Source: Bacillus tequilensis KCTC 13622 (GTDB taxonomy: Bacteria; Bacillota; Bacilli; Bacillales; Bacillaceae). From it: 64,000 nucleotides of DNA. A program made the position numbers and the translations under genes. Within the stretch, counting starts at the first letter, position 1. The number at the start of each line of letters is the position of its first letter. Under the pieces are notes generated by a model, which was given only the letters and a program-made list of their open reading frames with translations, did not search any database and had not been told where the DNA came from. Shown here piece after piece: positions 18,489 through 27,019 of this stretch. Where the stretch lies: the NCBI RefSeq assembly GCF_000507145.1, contig NZ_AYTO01000041.1, positions 186,001-250,000 on the forward strand. Direction: 5' to 3'.

Positions 18489-19055
18489 TTATGAATGTTT
18501 TGAACGGTACATGTCAAAATGTCCAGAAAAAACAATTTCTTCGCCAACGTAGCTGTTCACTTCGACAACCGTTCTTCCTTTTTCTTTTTCGACTGCCGTC
18601 ACTTTCGCTTTCGCTACGACACGTTCACCCTGCTTTACCTGTCTTGTAAAACGGATGTCTGCACTTGCAGTCAGCGCCAGCTCGTCATCAATGACTGCAA
18701 CAGCCAAAGAATTTGCCTGCGCAAATAAATGGTGTCCTCGTGCAATCTGATTCCGGCTGAACACATGCTCCTGTTTTATTTCTAAAATGGATATCGCCTG
18801 ATCATCCAGCTCAAGGTCAATAATTTCTCCGATAACTTCGTCCAGTGACAGAGATTTCACTTCATCTTCAAGCGTTTTTTCTGCCACATTCTTAATTCTT
18901 TCTCTCAGCTCCGGTATGGAAAGCTCTAAGCGGTCCAAACGTATTGTCTGGATGCTCACCCCAAATTTACCCGCTAATTCTTCATCTGTAATAAAGGGGG
19001 TTGCTTGAATCGTCTGCTGAAGTAATTCCTGGCGTTCTCGCTTATTTCTTCTCAT
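18489..19055 (-). CDS. fapR: Fatty acid and phospholipid synthesis repressor FapR
   Basis: 188 residues: a DeoR-like winged HTH at the N terminus ([23 protein letters not shown]) joined by a helix to a hot-dog-fold effector domain (from about residue 65; [17 protein letters not shown]) that binds malonyl-CoA. FapR represses fab/pls genes until malonyl-CoA releases it. First gene of fapR-plsX-fabD-fabG-acpA, with its own operator in the promoter region. ATG at 19055. Confidence 0.98.
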   Translation of the reverse strand: MRRNKRERQELLQQTIQATPFITDEELAGKFGVSIQTIRLDRLELSIPELRERIKNVAEKTLEDEVKSLSLDEVIGEIIDLELDDQAISILEIKQEHVFSRNQIARGHHLFAQANSLAVAVIDDELALTASADIRFTRQVKQGERVVAKAKVTAVEKEKGRTVVEVNSYVGEEIVFSGHFDMYRSKHS

Positions 19056-19076
19056 ATCTAAACACCGTCCGGACAA

Positions 19077-19093
19077 TTAAGACTAGGTACTAA
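19077..19093 (-). promoter_or_regulatory. FapR operator
   Basis: Minus strand TTAGTACCTAGTCTTAA, close to the FapR consensus TTAGTACC-N-GGTACTAA type palindrome (left half perfect, right half degenerate). It lies 4 nt downstream of the -10 box, covering the transcription start, which would give autorepression. Confidence 0.85.
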
Positions 19094-19097
19094 TAGT

Positions 19098-19126
19098 AGT
19101 ATATAATTTCATAGATTGGAATGCAA
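19098..19126 (-). promoter_or_regulatory. Sigma-A promoter of the fapR operon
   Basis: Minus strand TTGCAT (19126-19121), 17-nt spacer, TATACT (19103-19098), followed at once by the FapR operator. Confidence 0.75.
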
Positions 19127-19163
19127 CGATTGTTTCTGGCTGAACACCAAAAACTTCTGTTGC

Positions 19164-21212
19164 TCAGCTTAATTTTTCCCCGTCCATTATTCCGCTCTTC
19201 AGCAATTCCTCTCTCAGCGCACTATATTCCGGCTCCTTCCAGAATGCGTCAGAAGCCACTAGATTTGCAGCATCCTGTCTTGCCGTTTCAAGCGCTCTGT
19301 AATCATGAACCATATCCGCCACCTTAAATTCAGGCATTCCGCTTTGTTTTTTTCCGAAGAAATCCCCCGGGCCTCTCAGTTCCAAGTCCTTTTCAGACAA
19401 CTCAAAGCCGTCATTGGTCTCGGACATGATTCTCATCCGTTCTTTACCTGTTTCTGATTTAGGATCAGCCATCAGTATGCAGAAAGATTGGTGCTCGCCC
19501 CGTCCGACACGGCCGCGCAGCTGGTGAAGCTGGGACAGACCGAAACGATCAGCGTCATAAATCACCATAATGGTTGCATTCGGAACGTTTACGCCGACCT
19601 CAACAACAGTGGTTGATACGAGGATTTGACAGTGATTTGCGCTGAATTCTCTCATGACCTGATCTTTTTCATCGGAATGCAGCTTTCCGTGCATAAGGCC
19701 GACATTCCATTTCCCGCGGAAAATATCAGAAAGCATATTGTACACGTCAATGGCGTTTTGTACATCAAGCTTGTCCGATTCTTCAATCAGCGGGCAAATG
19801 ATATAAGCCTGTCTGCCCTGCTTTAATTCTTTTTCGACAAATGCCAAAATACGGTCCAGCATGTCATGCTTCACCCAATAGGTTTCGATTTGCTTTCGTC
19901 CCGCCGGCATTTCATCAATGACAGATACATCCATTTCCCCGAACACTGTAATAGCTAACGTTCTTGGGATTGGGGTAGCTGTCATAAAGAGAACATCGGG
20001 GTCCTGTCCCTTGTTCCGAAGCTTTTTGCGTTGCTCAACTCCAAATCGATGCTGCTCATCTGTAATGACAAGGCTCAGCGCCTTAAACTCCACCTCGTCC
20101 TGGATTAAAGCGTGAGTTCCTACAAGAATATCAATCTCTCCCGCAGCAAGACACTCCAGCAGTTCTTTTCGCCGCTTCCCTTTGACAGAGCTTGTCAAAA
20201 GAGCAACGCTGACATCCCACTTTTCAAATAGTGAAACAAGCGAATCTGCATGCTGTTCGGCCAGAATTTCTGTCGGCACCATGAGCGCCCCCTGGTATCC
20301 GGACAGGATCGCGGCATACAGCGCAATGGCTGCGACTGCCGTTTTTCCTGATCCGACGTCCCCTTGAAGAAGACGGTTCATTCTGTATGGAGAAGACATA
20401 TCTGCTGTGATTTCGCGAAGCACACGCGTCTGGGCGTTTGTGAGGGGAAACGGGAGGCTTTTGACAAATCTCATGAGTTCGTCGTTTGAAAAACGCTGCC
20501 GTATCCCTTGAGTCTGCTCTCTTTCCGCCTTTCGGAACGCCTGCATTTTCAACTGAAACAACAGAAATTCTTCGTAAACAAACCGTCGTCTGGCAAGCTT
20601 TAACGCTTCTCTTGTTTCTGGCTGGTGCATGGCTGTTAGCGCCTGTTGATAGTCCGGCAGCTTATAGCTTGTTCTTAGCTTTTCCGGAAGAGGATCTGAA
20701 AGAGTGTCTGCATATTGAGTCAGCGCCTGCTGAATAAAACGTCTCATCATTTTGACGGTAACATTTTCTTTCACAGAATACACTGGTTCAATGCTTTTAT
20801 CCTCTTGATGGGGTCCGTTTTTCAACTCCTGAACAGAGATGGTTTGGCGATGTTTGTCCCATTTACCGGAGACCGTCACGACAGAGCCCAGCGAAAGCTT
20901 TTTCTTCAAATAAGGCCTGTTGAAACATACGGCTGTGATTAAATAGTTGCCGACAAGAACCCGAAATGTCAGCCTGTTTCGTTTTTTTCCGTAATAGGTA
21001 AGAGAAGGCTCTGAATGAACCTTCCCTTCGACTGTCACCCTTTCATCATGCGCTACTTCTTCTAAATCCCTCAGCTCATAGTCATCATAGCGATAAGGGA
21101 AATAATTCAGAAGATCAGAAATGTCATAAATACCGAGTTCATTCAATGTTTTTTCTGTTTCCGGCCCAATACCCTTCATGTTGGCTATACTAATTTGCTG
21201 ATGTTGTTTCAC
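19164..21212 (-). CDS. recG: ATP-dependent DNA helicase RecG
   Basis: 682 residues: an N-terminal OB-fold wedge domain (about 60-150), then a superfamily 2 helicase core with Walker A GDVGSGKT (around residue 290), DEQHRFGV as motif II, TATPIPRTL as motif III, and the QLRGRVGRG motif VI. RecG regresses stalled forks and branch-migrates Holliday junctions. It starts with GTG at 21212, overlapping the sdaAA 3' end by 23 nt, so it is probably co-transcribed with the serine dehydratase genes. Confidence 0.98.
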   Translation of the reverse strand: MKQHQQISIANMKGIGPETEKTLNELGIYDISDLLNYFPYRYDDYELRDLEEVAHDERVTVEGKVHSEPSLTYYGKKRNRLTFRVLVGNYLITAVCFNRPYLKKKLSLGSVVTVSGKWDKHRQTISVQELKNGPHQEDKSIEPVYSVKENVTVKMMRRFIQQALTQYADTLSDPLPEKLRTSYKLPDYQQALTAMHQPETREALKLARRRFVYEEFLLFQLKMQAFRKAEREQTQGIRQRFSNDELMRFVKSLPFPLTNAQTRVLREITADMSSPYRMNRLLQGDVGSGKTAVAAIALYAAILSGYQGALMVPTEILAEQHADSLVSLFEKWDVSVALLTSSVKGKRRKELLECLAAGEIDILVGTHALIQDEVEFKALSLVITDEQHRFGVEQRKKLRNKGQDPDVLFMTATPIPRTLAITVFGEMDVSVIDEMPAGRKQIETYWVKHDMLDRILAFVEKELKQGRQAYIICPLIEESDKLDVQNAIDVYNMLSDIFRGKWNVGLMHGKLHSDEKDQVMREFSANHCQILVSTTVVEVGVNVPNATIMVIYDADRFGLSQLHQLRGRVGRGEHQSFCILMADPKSETGKERMRIMSETNDGFELSEKDLELRGPGDFFGKKQSGMPEFKVADMVHDYRALETARQDAANLVASDAFWKEPEYSALREELLKSGIMDGEKLS

Positions 21213-22092
21213 GTGAACCTAGCGCTCCTCCGAATATTTTTTTCTCTAATTCTCTTCCAGTCGGTGTTGCTGCTAAACCGCCCTGGCCTGTTTCTCTAAG
21301 AGCAGTTGGCATCGTTTGGCCAATTTTATACATGGCATCGATAACCTCATCACATGGAATGCGGCTTGTGATGCCCGCCAATGCCATATCAGCAGCAATC
21401 ATTGCATTTGACGCACCCATCGCATTCCGTTTCACGCAAGGCACTTCAACAAGCCCAGCAACGGGATCGCACACAAGGCCGAGCATATTTTTCAGTGTGA
21501 TGGCCATGGCCTCCGCGCTTTGCTCGGGTGTTCCTCCCGCCATTTCAACAATCGCCGCAGCAGCCATACCTGAGGCTGATCCAACCTCTGCCTGGCATCC
21601 CCCGGCGGCGCCGGAAATACTTGCATTATTGGCCACGACAAATCCGAAAGCACCGGCTGTAAACAAAAAGCGGATCATTTGTTCTCTTGTCGGGTTCAGC
21701 TTTTCTTTTACAGCAAATAACGTGCCAGGCACAACACCGGCGGAACCCGCAGTCGGTGTCGCACAGATCGTTCCCATCGCTGCATTTACTTCATTTGTGG
21801 CAACAGCTTTTGATACCGCATCTAAAATCAGCGGGCCAGACAGGCTTTTACCTGATCGAATATAGGCCTGCATTTTAACGGCATCCCCGCCTGTTAAACC
21901 CGTTTGGCTCGTCACTCCATCAAGTCCCTTCTGAACCGCCGCTTCCATAACGGTCAGATTATGATCCATCTGCTGAAAAATCTCTTCTTTTGTTTTATCT
22001 GTTACGTCCATCTCCTGCGCGATCATGATCTCTGAGATGGATACTTGCTTTTCTTTAGTAATCTCAATTAATTCTTTTACATTACGAAACAT
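21190..22092 (-). CDS. sdaAA: L-serine dehydratase, alpha subunit
   Basis: 300 residues with the [4Fe-4S] cysteine regions of the two-subunit, iron-sulfur type of serine dehydratase: GTICATPTAGSAG, SGAAGGCQAEVGSA and CDPVAGLVEVPCVKRN. It deaminates L-serine to pyruvate and ammonia together with the beta subunit SdaAB encoded 23 nt upstream. The cluster-type enzyme is oxygen-sensitive and PLP-independent. It overlaps recG by 23 nt. Confidence 0.97.
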   Translation of the reverse strand: MFRNVKELIEITKEKQVSISEIMIAQEMDVTDKTKEEIFQQMDHNLTVMEAAVQKGLDGVTSQTGLTGGDAVKMQAYIRSGKSLSGPLILDAVSKAVATNEVNAAMGTICATPTAGSAGVVPGTLFAVKEKLNPTREQMIRFLFTAGAFGFVVANNASISGAAGGCQAEVGSASGMAAAAIVEMAGGTPEQSAEAMAITLKNMLGLVCDPVAGLVEVPCVKRNAMGASNAMIAADMALAGITSRIPCDEVIDAMYKIGQTMPTALRETGQGGLAATPTGRELEKKIFGGALGSRETTSAN

Positions 22093-22115
22093 AACTGGCT
22101 CCTCCTGACCTTTCG

Positions 22116-22778
22116 CTAGTCAGCAATCTTTGTCACTTGAATAATATTCGGCAGCTTCGACAGCTCGTCGAGAACATGGTCGTCAATATTTTGATCGACC
22201 TCTATTGTCATTAGCGCAAGCTGGCCGATATCTTTCCGGGCTACTTCCATATGGCCTACGTTGATTGAAAATTTCGCCAGAACATTGGCAACACCGGCAA
22301 TTGTGCCGAACTTGTCATTATGAACAACTAATATGGCCGGATGATTTCCTGACAGCCGGAGTTCAAAACCATTTAATTCTGTGATTTCAATCTTTCCTCC
22401 GCCAATCGAAATACCCGTCAGCTCAAGCTCTCCCTTTTCATCAAAAATGGTGATTTTGGCTGTATTCGGGTGGACTGGGACTGCGTCTTCAACTCGAAAC
22501 TCTATAGCAATTCCTTTATCTTCTGCAATTTGTATAGCGGTTTTAATCCGCTCGTCGAATGTATCAAAATCAAGCAATCCGCCGATAATCGCGACGTCTG
22601 TGCCATGACCCTTATACGTTTCCGCAAAAGAGCCGTAAAAGGAGACCACAATGCGCTTTGGCTCTCTGCCGAATAAACTTCTGGCCACTCTCCCGATTCT
22701 CGCTGCTCCCGCGGTATGCGAGCTGGACGGACCGATCATAACCGGGCCGATAATATCAAAAACGCTTCTGTATTTCAT
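22116..22778 (-). CDS. sdaAB: L-serine dehydratase, beta subunit
   Basis: 220 residues; the N-terminal part has the family motif GPSSSHTAGAARIG, and residues from about 148 form an ACT domain (ILVVHNDKFGTIAGVANVLA) likely to sense or bind serine. It pairs with SdaAA, the next gene. AGGAGG precedes the ATG at 22778. No clear promoter is seen in the 138-nt gap after fakA, so read-through from yloU-fakA is possible. Confidence 0.97.
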   Translation of the reverse strand: MKYRSVFDIIGPVMIGPSSSHTAGAARIGRVARSLFGREPKRIVVSFYGSFAETYKGHGTDVAIIGGLLDFDTFDERIKTAIQIAEDKGIAIEFRVEDAVPVHPNTAKITIFDEKGELELTGISIGGGKIEITELNGFELRLSGNHPAILVVHNDKFGTIAGVANVLAKFSINVGHMEVARKDIGQLALMTIEVDQNIDDHVLDELSKLPNIIQVTKIAD

Positions 22779-22892
22779 GTTATTCCTCCTTATGAACCAG
22801 AGCTTATGAGCGCTTTGCTTCTAGACTAATTGATCAGATATAAAATGGCAAGCGGGCACGTCACAGCGCTGCTGCACTTAAAAGCAGACATA

Positions 22893-22923
22893 AGAATAGA
22901 AGGGCAAATTGCCCTTCTATTCT
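22893..22923 (-). terminator. Perfect 31-nt palindrome over the fakA stop codon
   Basis: Fifteen-base arms AGAATAGAAGGGCAA / TTGCCCTTCTATTCT around a single base. The fakA stop TAG lies in the first arm. The sequence after it on the minus strand is TATGTCTGC, so there is no clean T run; it may be a weak terminator, an mRNA 3' stabiliser or a protein site. Confidence 0.6.
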
Positions 22924-24578
22924 GCAGAAATGATATACGAATACAGCGGCTGTTTGCCGTTGTGGATCTCAATCTCAATCTCCTCGTACTTCCCACTGAG
23001 AAACGCTTCAAGCTCCTCAGCTTCTTCCTGAGACGCATCCTCTCCATAGAGGATAGTGACAATTTCGTCGTCTTCTCCGATCATTTCTGACAGCAGCATT
23101 TTCGCGGCTGACAGCTGATCTTCAGCAGTGCCGATAATCGTTCCGTTCAAAATTCCCATAAAGTCGCCTTTTTTAATATCTTTGCCGTCAATATGAGTAT
23201 CTCTGACTGAATACGTTACCTGCCCGCTTTTCACTTGCTGAATGGCGCTCTGCATATTAGCTTCGTTGGCTTCAGCTTCTTGGTCCGGATTAAATGCCAG
23301 CAGGGCTGACATCCCTTGCGGAACCGTTTTGGCCGGAATGACCAAAACCTGTTCATCGATTACGCTGGCCGCTTGATTAGCCGCCATAATAATGTTGGAA
23401 TTATTCGGTAAGATAAACACCGTTTCTGCATTTACAGACTTCACAGCCTCGACGATATCCTCAGTACTCGGGTTCATCGTCTGCCCGCCTTCGATCACCA
23501 CAGAAGCGCCGATGCTTTTGAACAAGTCAGAAATGCCTTCACCCATCGCCACAGTCACAATGCCATACGGCTGTTTTGCCGGCGTTTTTTCGTTGCCAGC
23601 AGGCTTGCTTTCTTGGCTGATAATGGAGGTATGCTGTTCCCTCATATTATCTATTTTAATTTTGATCAATTCACCGAACTGCTGGGCATAGTTTAAGACG
23701 TTTCCCGGTTCTTCCGCATGAATATGAACCTTCGCCAGCGATTCATCCGCAATGACTAACAGAGAATCACCGAACTGGCTGAGGTCTTGTCTGAATGTGC
23801 CTTCGTCGAATTCTAGTTTTGTCTGATCGAGCCTCACCATCACTTCGGTACAAAAACCAAATTCAATATCTTCGGTATGCATCATGCTTTGAGCGCTCTT
23901 ATGATGCTCTGCGCTGACCATGTCATCAAGCGACGGAAGAACAGCTTTCTGAGGCACGGCTTCACCTTTTAATGAAGCAAGAAAACCTTCATACACACAA
24001 AGCAGGCCTTTGCCGCCGCTATCGACGACTCCTACTTCCTTCAGGACAGGGAGCAAATCAGGCGTCCGGTTTAAAGAAGCCTCTGCTTCTTCTGTCACCG
24101 CAGCCATCAGCGCTGTGATATCGGTTTCTTTTTCCGCCAGGGCCACCGCTTTTTTCGAAGCATCTTTTGCAACTGTTAAAATGGTGCCCTCTACAGGTTT
24201 CATGACAGCTTTATACGCCATATCAACGCCTGCTTGCAGTGCTGCCGCAAACTCCGGCGCATTAATTTCTTTTTTCGTTTCAATGCTTTTACTGAAGCCG
24301 CGGAACAATTGGGACAGGATCACTCCTGAATTTCCGCGTGCTCCCATGAGCAATCCTTTAGATAACGCGGAGCCCACCTTACCGATATCATCCGTATCCA
24401 TTTGCTCCACTTCTCTTGCTCCGGAAGTCATTGACAGGTTCATATTTGTTCCCGTATCGCCGTCCGGCACCGGAAACACGTTCAGCGCATCAACCGCACT
24501 CGCGTTTTGAGACAGATTCTGCGCTCCCGCAAGAATCATCTCGGCAAAGGTTCTGCCGTCTAATGTTCTGATAGACAA
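22917..24578 (-). CDS. fakA: Fatty acid kinase catalytic subunit FakA (YloV)
   Basis: 553 residues. The N-terminal DAK2/DhaL-like domain carries the metal-binding DGDTGTNM (39-46) and GARGNSGVILSQL; the middle and C-terminal DegV-like/FakA regions follow. FakA phosphorylates fatty acids presented by a FakB carrier, feeding exogenous fatty acids to PlsX/PlsY. Start TTG at 24578 with TTAGGAGG upstream. It follows yloU by 15 nt. It lies in the same 10 kb as plsX, but in a different operon. Family assignment is firm; the substrate is known from homologues. Confidence 0.93.
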   Translation of the reverse strand: MSIRTLDGRTFAEMILAGAQNLSQNASAVDALNVFPVPDGDTGTNMNLSMTSGAREVEQMDTDDIGKVGSALSKGLLMGARGNSGVILSQLFRGFSKSIETKKEINAPEFAAALQAGVDMAYKAVMKPVEGTILTVAKDASKKAVALAEKETDITALMAAVTEEAEASLNRTPDLLPVLKEVGVVDSGGKGLLCVYEGFLASLKGEAVPQKAVLPSLDDMVSAEHHKSAQSMMHTEDIEFGFCTEVMVRLDQTKLEFDEGTFRQDLSQFGDSLLVIADESLAKVHIHAEEPGNVLNYAQQFGELIKIKIDNMREQHTSIISQESKPAGNEKTPAKQPYGIVTVAMGEGISDLFKSIGASVVIEGGQTMNPSTEDIVEAVKSVNAETVFILPNNSNIIMAANQAASVIDEQVLVIPAKTVPQGMSALLAFNPDQEAEANEANMQSAIQQVKSGQVTYSVRDTHIDGKDIKKGDFMGILNGTIIGTAEDQLSAAKMLLSEMIGEDDEIVTILYGEDASQEEAEELEAFLSGKYEEIEIEIHNGKQPLYSYIISAE

Positions 24579-24593
24579 TCCTACTCCTCCTAA

Positions 24594-24956
24594 CTACGGG
24601 TTCGTCACACGTACGCCTTGGACATAAATATTAACAGAGTCCACGGCCAGTCCGATCGTTTGATTTACTGTGTACTTTACTTTCGTTTGGACATTATGTG
24701 CCACTTCAGAAATTTTCGTGCCATAGCTGACAATGATGTACATGTCGATATGTATTTGTTCTCCTTCTTGGCGAACTTGGACACCCCTGCTGAAATTTTC
24801 TTTCCGAAGGATTTCAGTCAGTCCGTCTTTAATCTGGTTTTTAGAGGCCATGCCGACAATGCCATAACAGTCAATCGCCGCGCCCCCTGCAACCATCGCA
24901 ATGACTTCATTAGATATATCAATCTGTCCGTACTTCGTTCTTAATTCAATGGACAC
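24594..24956 (-). CDS. yloU: Asp23/Gls24 family protein YloU
   Basis: 120 residues of the Asp23 family: ISNEVIAMVAGGAAIDCYGIVGMA, then IDMYIIVSYGTKISEVAHNVQ and VNIYVQGV. Asp23-family proteins are linked to envelope stress; this one is conserved beside fakA in Firmicutes, with no proven activity that I know. It starts with GTG at 24956 preceded by GGAGG. Divergent from rpmB across a 278-nt gap. Confidence 0.93.
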   Translation of the reverse strand: MSIELRTKYGQIDISNEVIAMVAGGAAIDCYGIVGMASKNQIKDGLTEILRKENFSRGVQVRQEGEQIHIDMYIIVSYGTKISEVAHNVQTKVKYTVNQTIGLAVDSVNIYVQGVRVTNP

Positions 24957-24991
24957 ACTAGTTCCTCCTTCGAATGCATAGAGTTACAGCT

Positions 24992-25020
24992 ATTCTACTA
25001 TATGGTTTCCATTCTGAAAA
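24992..25020 (-). promoter_or_regulatory. Candidate promoter for yloU-fakA
   Basis: Minus strand TTTTCA (25020-25015), 17-nt spacer, TAGAAT (24997-24992). The -35 box is weak. A TTGACA further up at 25083-25088 has a 20-nt gap to TATAGT, too long for a normal promoter. Confidence 0.35.
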
Positions 25021-25122
25021 GAAAAGACCCGGCAATTGCTACCCGTCCCTCTACATATACTATAGCGCCGCTGTTTCTGCAAGATGTCAAGTGAATTTTC
25101 TTGAAAGATGATGAAACAATAG

Positions 25123-25151
25123 TTGCAAACGTTTTTTAGCTGTGGTAAATT
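25123..25151 (+). promoter_or_regulatory. Promoter for rpmB
   Basis: TTGCAA (25123-25128), 17-nt spacer, TAAATT (25146-25151). Moderate match; it predicts a leader of about 75 nt. Confidence 0.5.
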
Positions 25152-25170
25152 ATTTAAAGTATCCATATCG

Positions 25171-25212
25171 AAAGCATCTAAGATCATATGAATGTTAAAA
25201 AGTAGATGTTTT
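25171..25212 (+). promoter_or_regulatory. Hairpin and mini-ORF in the rpmB leader
   Basis: AAAGCATCTA (25171-25180) can pair over 10 bp, with one G-U pair, with TAGATGTTTT (25203-25212). The 22-nt loop carries ATG AAT GTT AAA AAG, with the stop TAG formed by the first bases of the 3' arm (25203-25205), a five-codon ORF without a good ribosome binding site. It sits just ahead of the rpmB Shine-Dalgarno sequence. Confidence 0.45.
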
Positions 25213-25222
25213 GTGCAAGTGA

Positions 25223-25423
<201 letters not shown>

Positions 25424-25428
25424 CAAAA

Positions 25429-25463
25429 TGAACGCCTGCCTCATATGTGGCAGGCGTTTTTAT
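25429..25463 (+). terminator. Rho-independent terminator of rpmB
   Basis: AACGCCTGCC / GGCAGGCGTT stem with loop TCATATGT, followed by TTTTTATG. It may also slow transcription from spoVM on the other strand, but the T run there is poor. Confidence 0.88.
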
Positions 25464-25494
25464 GTGGTGAAAGAGGGCTTTGAACCCCTGGGCA

Positions 25495-25575
25495 TTAATC
25501 TTTTCTAAATGAGCCCAGCATCGCCCGGACGATTCCTCCTAAAAACTTCGGCAATTTAATGGTGTAAAATTTCAT
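25495..25575 (-). CDS. spoVM: Stage V sporulation protein SpoVM
   Basis: A 26-residue peptide, MKFYTIKLPKFLGGIVRAML plus a short polar tail, which I recognise as SpoVM. It forms an amphipathic helix that lies in the outer forespore membrane, recognises its positive curvature, and anchors SpoIVA for spore coat and cortex assembly. AGGAGGGG precedes the ATG at 25575. It is known to be transcribed by sigma-E in the mother cell; a CATAATAAT element about 100 nt upstream inside thiN could be a -10 box, but I see no matching -35. It is convergent with rpmB and follows thiN by 70 nt. Confidence 0.97.
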   Translation of the reverse strand: MKFYTIKLPKFLGGIVRAMLGSFRKD

Positions 25576-25645
25576 TATTTGTCCCCTCCTATAACGTCCC
25601 GTAACCGCCTGTTCATTGATCTCACCAAATGAATGAAAGCACATG

Positions 25646-26290
25646 CTAATCCGTGCTTCTTATCATTATTATTATGCCTTTTGCAAACGAAAAAGTACCT
25701 CGTGAATGAATGAGTTCGTTACTAATACATAGTGTTGAACCGAGTGTAATATGACACTTATTTAGCGGATATTTAAAACCGGTCAGGGTCAGCTCATGTA
25801 TGTCTTCGGAAAACGGTATGAAGGAGATATATCGCTTGTTTTCATCCTTCTCAATATCATATTCACCGGGAGGGAACAATTGAATATGATTTTGTTTGTC
25901 TATCAGCCTAATTTTTATATTGGTTTGTATGCCTCTATACAGCAGCTGAATGTTTCCTAAAAAATGATCAGCTCTGCCGCCTGTAGTGCCGAAGATCTGA
26001 ATGACATTCGGCTGCTTTCCCAGCGCCCAATCAAGGGCGAGATCTAAATCAGTTTGGTCTTTCTCTGCTTGAAACACATGGAGTGCGGGAGCGGCTTTTT
26101 CAATTCGTCGGCGTTCTTGCTCTGTTATGCTGTCAAAATCCCCAAAGGCTTCATCAGGAATGATCCCGGCATCTAAAAGAGTGACGGTGCCTTTGTCAAC
26201 ACCGATCCAAAGAATGTGCTCAGCCCTATATTGGGTTAGATCGGGAATGAGATCTTTAGGGCCTCCTGCAACAATATTGATTGTTTTCAT
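25646..26290 (-). CDS. thiN: Thiamine pyrophosphokinase
   Basis: 214 residues with GVDKGTVTLLDAGIIPDEAFGDFDS and KDQTDLDLAL in the N-terminal catalytic domain and FGTTGGRADHFLGN, the hallmarks of TPK. It makes thiamine diphosphate directly from thiamine. The ATG at 26290 (MKTINIVAGGP) is preceded by AAAGGAA; an upstream start would enter the rpe terminator. It follows rpe after a terminator. Confidence 0.96.
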   Translation of the reverse strand: MKTINIVAGGPKDLIPDLTQYRAEHILWIGVDKGTVTLLDAGIIPDEAFGDFDSITEQERRRIEKAAPALHVFQAEKDQTDLDLALDWALGKQPNVIQIFGTTGGRADHFLGNIQLLYRGIQTNIKIRLIDKQNHIQLFPPGEYDIEKDENKRYISFIPFSEDIHELTLTGFKYPLNKCHITLGSTLCISNELIHSRGTFSFAKGIIIMIRSTD

Positions 26291-26313
26291 CTCTGATTCC
26301 TTTCTCTGCATAC

Positions 26314-26357
26314 AGGAAAAAGAGCTTGGGCTCTGTACGCCCAGCTCTCTTTTTTAG
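26314..26357 (-). terminator. Terminator after rpe
   Basis: Minus strand: AAAGAGAGCTGGGC pairs imperfectly with GCCCAAGCTCTTT around a short loop, followed by TTCC. It lies between the rpe stop and the thiN start, and closes the long priA-to-rpe gene run at least in part. Confidence 0.7.
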
Positions 26358-26361
26358 CATT

Positions 26362-27015
26362 TTATTTACTTCCTTTGATCTCAGCGATCGCTTTTTGGCG
26401 GTCTGGCTGGCCATAAACTGCTGAACCGGCAACGAGTAAATTTGCACCCGCTTCAATGACCAGTGGAGCGGTTTCTTTGTTGACGCCGCCGTCTACCTCA
26501 ATTAACAGATCTGTTTTTCCTCTTTCATCCGCCATTCGCTTAACCTCTTTTATTTTAGGAAGGACTGAATGAATAAATTTCTGCCCGCCAAATCCCGGGT
26601 TCACCGTCATTAAAAGAACAAGATCAAGATCGTCGAAAACATGCTCGATGACTTGAACAGGCGTATGCGGGTTTAGAACAACACCGGCCTTCACGCCTTG
26701 TTCTTTCATAAGCTGGATGGTCCGGTGCAGGTGCGGGCATGCCTCAGCATGAACAGACAGGATATCCGCGCCTGCTTTCGCGAAAGCAGGGATATAACGA
26801 TCAGGCTCTTCTATCATTAAATGAACATCAAGCGGCAGATCAGTCACCGGGCGAACTGCCTCTACAATCAGCGGGCCAATCGTAATATTCGGGACAAAAT
26901 GGCCGTCCATGACATCAATATGAATACAATCGGCTCCGCCCTTTTCTACATCTTTAATCTCATTGCCTAAAGCGGCAAAATCAGCGGAAAGAATAGATGG
27001 TGCAACCTTTATCAT
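26362..27015 (-). CDS. rpe: Ribulose-phosphate 3-epimerase
   Basis: 217 residues of TIM-barrel fold: [13 protein letters not shown], the metal ligands in [12 protein letters not shown] and LDVHLM, then [12 protein letters not shown] and EVDGGVN. It interconverts ribulose 5-phosphate and xylulose 5-phosphate in the pentose phosphate pathway. It lies 4 nt after rsgA. ATG at 27015. Confidence 0.98.
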   Translation of the reverse strand: MIKVAPSILSADFAALGNEIKDVEKGGADCIHIDVMDGHFVPNITIGPLIVEAVRPVTDLPLDVHLMIEEPDRYIPAFAKAGADILSVHAEACPHLHRTIQLMKEQGVKAGVVLNPHTPVQVIEHVFDDLDLVLLMTVNPGFGGQKFIHSVLPKIKEVKRMADERGKTDLLIEVDGGVNKETAPLVIEAGANLLVAGSAVYGQPDRQKAIAEIKGSK

Positions 27016-27019
27016 TATG

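Noticed and set aside
25083-25088. TTGACA upstream of yloU as a promoter
   Set aside because: The nearest -10-like sequence is 20 nt away, too far for sigma-A.
25576-25644. In-frame ATG right after thiN that would extend SpoVM by 23 residues
   Set aside because: The extension would include the strong AGGAGGGG site that fits the 26-residue start, and SpoVM is known to act as a 26-residue peptide.
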